Shown piece by piece: positions 5,985-7,469 of a stretch of 7,469 bases of DNA. The notes below the pieces were generated by a model that worked only from the letters and a program-made list of their open reading frames with translations, did not search any database and was not told where the DNA came from. Position numbers and translations under genes: made by a program. Origin of the DNA: Sphingomonadaceae bacterium (GTDB taxonomy: Bacteria; Pseudomonadota; Alphaproteobacteria; Sphingomonadales; Sphingomonadaceae). Each line of letters starts with the position of its first letter. Position 1 is the stretch's first letter. Where the stretch lies: assembly GCA_019454625.1 (NCBI GenBank), contig JACFNY010000093.1:1-7469 (forward strand), read 5' to 3'.

Positions 5985-5990
5985 AATAAT
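5985..5990 (+). promoter_or_regulatory. Candidate -10 box for the TonB receptor gene
   Basis: AATAAT matches TATAAT at five of six positions. It lies in the only AT-rich patch of the gap (TTTTCAATCAATAAT, 5976-5990), with a likely start point near 5997, shortly before the ribosome site. No convincing -35 box is found 16-18 bases upstream, so recognition may need an activator or another sigma factor, or the call may be wrong. An inverted repeat CGATTT (5936-5941) / AAATCG (5956-5961) lies just upstream and could be an operator. Confidence 0.35.
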
Positions 5991-6001
5991 CCGCTGCAAA
6001 A

Positions 6002-6008
6002 AAGGGGG
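6002..6008 (+). promoter_or_regulatory. Ribosome binding site of the TonB receptor gene, in an A6G5 homopolymer run
   Basis: AAGGGGG (6002-6008) sits 5 bases before the ATG at 6014. It is the end of six A followed by five G (5998-6008). The spacing supports the chosen start, which leads directly into a signal peptide. Confidence 0.6.
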
Positions 6009-6013
6009 TAGCA

Positions 6014-7469
6014 ATGGTTCCCAGAACAACATTCGTCGCAGGCGTTTCCGTATTCGCGATGCTGGCTGCGACAGCGGCCTACGCACAGGAGTCGGATGAC
6101 CTCGACAACGGGCAGGTCATCGTCGTCACCGCCCAGAAACGCGAGCAGCGTCTCATCGACGTTCCGATGGCGGTCGCGGTGCTCGGCGGCGAGGATCTCG
6201 AACAGCGCGGCATCGACACCGTGCAGGACCTGTCGTTCGCGGTCCCCGGCCTCACGATGCGCGAGGACGGCCCCGGCAGCTACACGATCTTCCTGCGCGG
6301 CCTCGCCAACCAGTCCGGCTCCGGCGCGCTCGTCAGCATGTACCTCGACGAGGCGCCGCTTTCGCTCTCCGGCTACGACCAGCTTAGCCCCGTTCCGCTC
6401 GATTTCGCCCGCGTCGAGGTGCTGAAAGGCCCGCAGGGCACGCTCTACGGGCAGGGTTCGGCGGGCGGCACGATCCGCTTCGTGACCAATGATCCCGACG
6501 CCAGCCGGTTCGAAGGCAAGATCGAGGGCGAGGTCTTCGACGTCGCCAGCGGCGAGATCGGCACCAAGCTGAGCGGCGTGCTCAACTTCCCGCTGGTGCA
6601 GGATCAGCTCGCGCTGCGCATCGCGGGCGCCTACGAGCAGGGCGGCGGCTGGATCGACCAGCCGGAAGCCGGGATCAAGAACGGCAACGGCACCGAGCTC
6701 ATCAACGTCCGCGCCAAGCTGCTCTGGACGCCGAGCGACAGCTTCCGCGCCGAAGGCATGGTGCAGATCCACCGCGCCGACACGAAGCTCGGCATGGGCT
6801 ACGAGGAGCCGGACCGCACGGTCGACGTCGGGCCGGACCGCAGCAAGGCGATGATCCCCAAGGAGTTCGATTTCGACATCTACAACCTCGAACTCCGCTA
6901 CGACATGGGCTTCGCGGAGCTGGTGAGCGCGACGACGTACATCGAGCACAGCCACCAGTATCCGTTCACCTACATCCCGCGGCCGGGCAACTATTCCTAC
7001 GGCATCGTCGAGGGCAACGACGACCGCTGGGCGGATGCGGACCAGTTCAGCCAGGAACTGCGGCTGACGTCTTCGGGCGGGCCCTTCGAATGGACGCTGG
7101 GCGCGTTCTACAGCAAGGGCGACGGCAAATTCCTGGCGGACTACGAATATGCCTACGCACCCGACGGCGATCTCTACGAGGGCGGGGGCGTCCTGTACGA
7201 CGATCTCTATTATTTCTCGAAATCGAGTTCCAAGTCCTACTCGCTGTTCGCCGATGCGTCGTACAAGCTGTTCGACCGGCTGACGATCGGCGCCGGCATC
7301 CGCTATTTCAAGGACAAGCGGACGAGCCTGATCGAGTACGCGCCGGGTACGTGCGCGGAGCAGCGCGCGAAGTTCGATTCCGTCGATCCGCGCGTCTACG
7401 TCTCGTACCAGTATTCGGACAACGGCAGCATCTATGCAACGTTCGGTACGTCGTCGACGCCCGCAGGGG
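6014..7469 (+). CDS. TonB-dependent outer-membrane receptor, N-terminal 485 residues (runs off the window)
   Basis: The reading frame is open from the ATG at 6014 to the window end, giving 485 residues of a family that usually has about 700-850. The signal peptide cleaves after AAYA (residue 24). A TonB-box-like segment, VIVVTAQKREQ (35-45), follows. The plug domain (about 48-160) includes IDVPMAVAVLGGEDL, FLRGLANQSG (93-102) and RVEVLKGPQGTLYGQGSAGG (133-152), then TIRFVTNDP. The rest is the start of the 22-strand barrel, with alternating aromatic-rich strands such as ELRLTSSGGPFEWTLGAFYS (348-367) and LTIGAGIRYFKD (423-434). Such receptors bring siderophores, sugars, peptides or other scarce molecules across the outer membrane using TonB energy. 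Its position just after a periplasmic peptidase gene suggests the ligand may be that enzyme's substrate, but the ligand cannot be predicted from sequence. No FecR/sigma-interaction N-terminal extension is present. Confidence 0.93.
   Translation, partial: MVPRTTFVAGVSVFAMLAATAAYAQESDDLDNGQVIVVTAQKREQRLIDVPMAVAVLGGEDLEQRGIDTVQDLSFAVPGLTMREDGPGSYTIFLRGLANQSGSGALVSMYLDEAPLSLSGYDQLSPVPLDFARVEVLKGPQGTLYGQGSAGGTIRFVTNDPDASRFEGKIEGEVFDVASGEIGTKLSGVLNFPLVQDQLALRIAGAYEQGGGWIDQPEAGIKNGNGTELINVRAKLLWTPSDSFRAEGMVQIHRADTKLGMGYEEPDRTVDVGPDRSKAMIPKEFDFDIYNLELRYDMGFAELVSATTYIEHSHQYPFTYIPRPGNYSYGIVEGNDDRWADADQFSQELRLTSSGGPFEWTLGAFYSKGDGKFLADYEYAYAPDGDLYEGGGVLYDDLYYFSKSSSKSYSLFADASYKLFDRLTIGAGIRYFKDKRTSLIEYAPGTCAEQRAKFDSVDPRVYVSYQYSDNGSIYATFGTSSTPAG

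Noticed and set aside
5971..5990. Fnr/Crp-type operator in the AT-rich patch before the TonB receptor
   Set aside because: Only one half-site (ATCAA, 5982-5986) is present; no TTGAT partner lies at the required spacing.
5783..6955. 390-codon minus-strand open frame across the peptidase end, the gap and the TonB receptor start
   Set aside because: It is antisense to two well-recognised genes and runs through the control region; the product shows no family motifs.
7445..7469. Possible frameshift at the end of the receptor frame, where many relatives read SKGFRSGG
   Set aside because: The visible end, YATFGTSSTPAG, is a plausible variant of the strand motif and the frame stays open, so there is no need for a frameshift.

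Overview
The window is GC-rich bacterial DNA. Its gene types point to a sphingomonad or a close alphaproteobacterial relative: a TonB-dependent receptor with an IVVTAQKREQ-type N-terminus, a TolB-propeller/amidohydrolase protein, and a periplasmic P1 (S58) peptidase, a family that includes the beta-aminopeptidase BapA of Sphingosinicella. This assignment rests on family resemblance only. No rRNA, tRNA, CRISPR array or insertion sequence is visible.

Layout from left to right. (1) 2-145 (+) is the 3' end of a Crp/Fnr-type regulator. (2) A short convergent gap follows, with a GC-rich hairpin at 153-178. (3) 1014-4289 (-) and 188-1024 (-) form a two-gene operon read leftwards. The first gene encodes an exported 1091-residue TolB-like beta-propeller plus amidohydrolase. 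The second encodes a predicted lipoprotein of the SUMF1/formylglycine-generating-enzyme fold. The two genes overlap by 11 bases. (4) A divergent control region of about 200 bases (4290-4487) contains two related 19-bp dyads, a plausible leftward promoter and a 58-base stem-loop. (5) 4488-5894 (+) is an exported P1-family, self-processing peptidase with an extra C-terminal domain resembling DUF3471. (6) A 119-base gap (5895-6013) carries another dyad and shares an exact 12-mer with the divergent region. (7) 6014 to the window end (+) is a TonB-dependent outer-membrane receptor, cut off by the window.

Read together, the receptor, the P1 peptidase and the amidohydrolase look like a locus for importing and breaking down an unusual small molecule, possibly a modified, beta- or D-amino-acid-containing peptide or a peptide ester. 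All appear to act at the outer membrane or in the periplasm. The substrate cannot be read from the sequence. The shared dyads and 12-mer suggest, but do not prove, that the three transcription units answer to one regulator.

The points most worth a second look are the repeated control motifs, the propeller-like 19-bp-spacer promoter arrangement, the 5' stem-loop of the peptidase gene, the peptidase/DUF3471-like fusion, and the SUMF1-like lipoprotein that lacks the catalytic cysteine pair.
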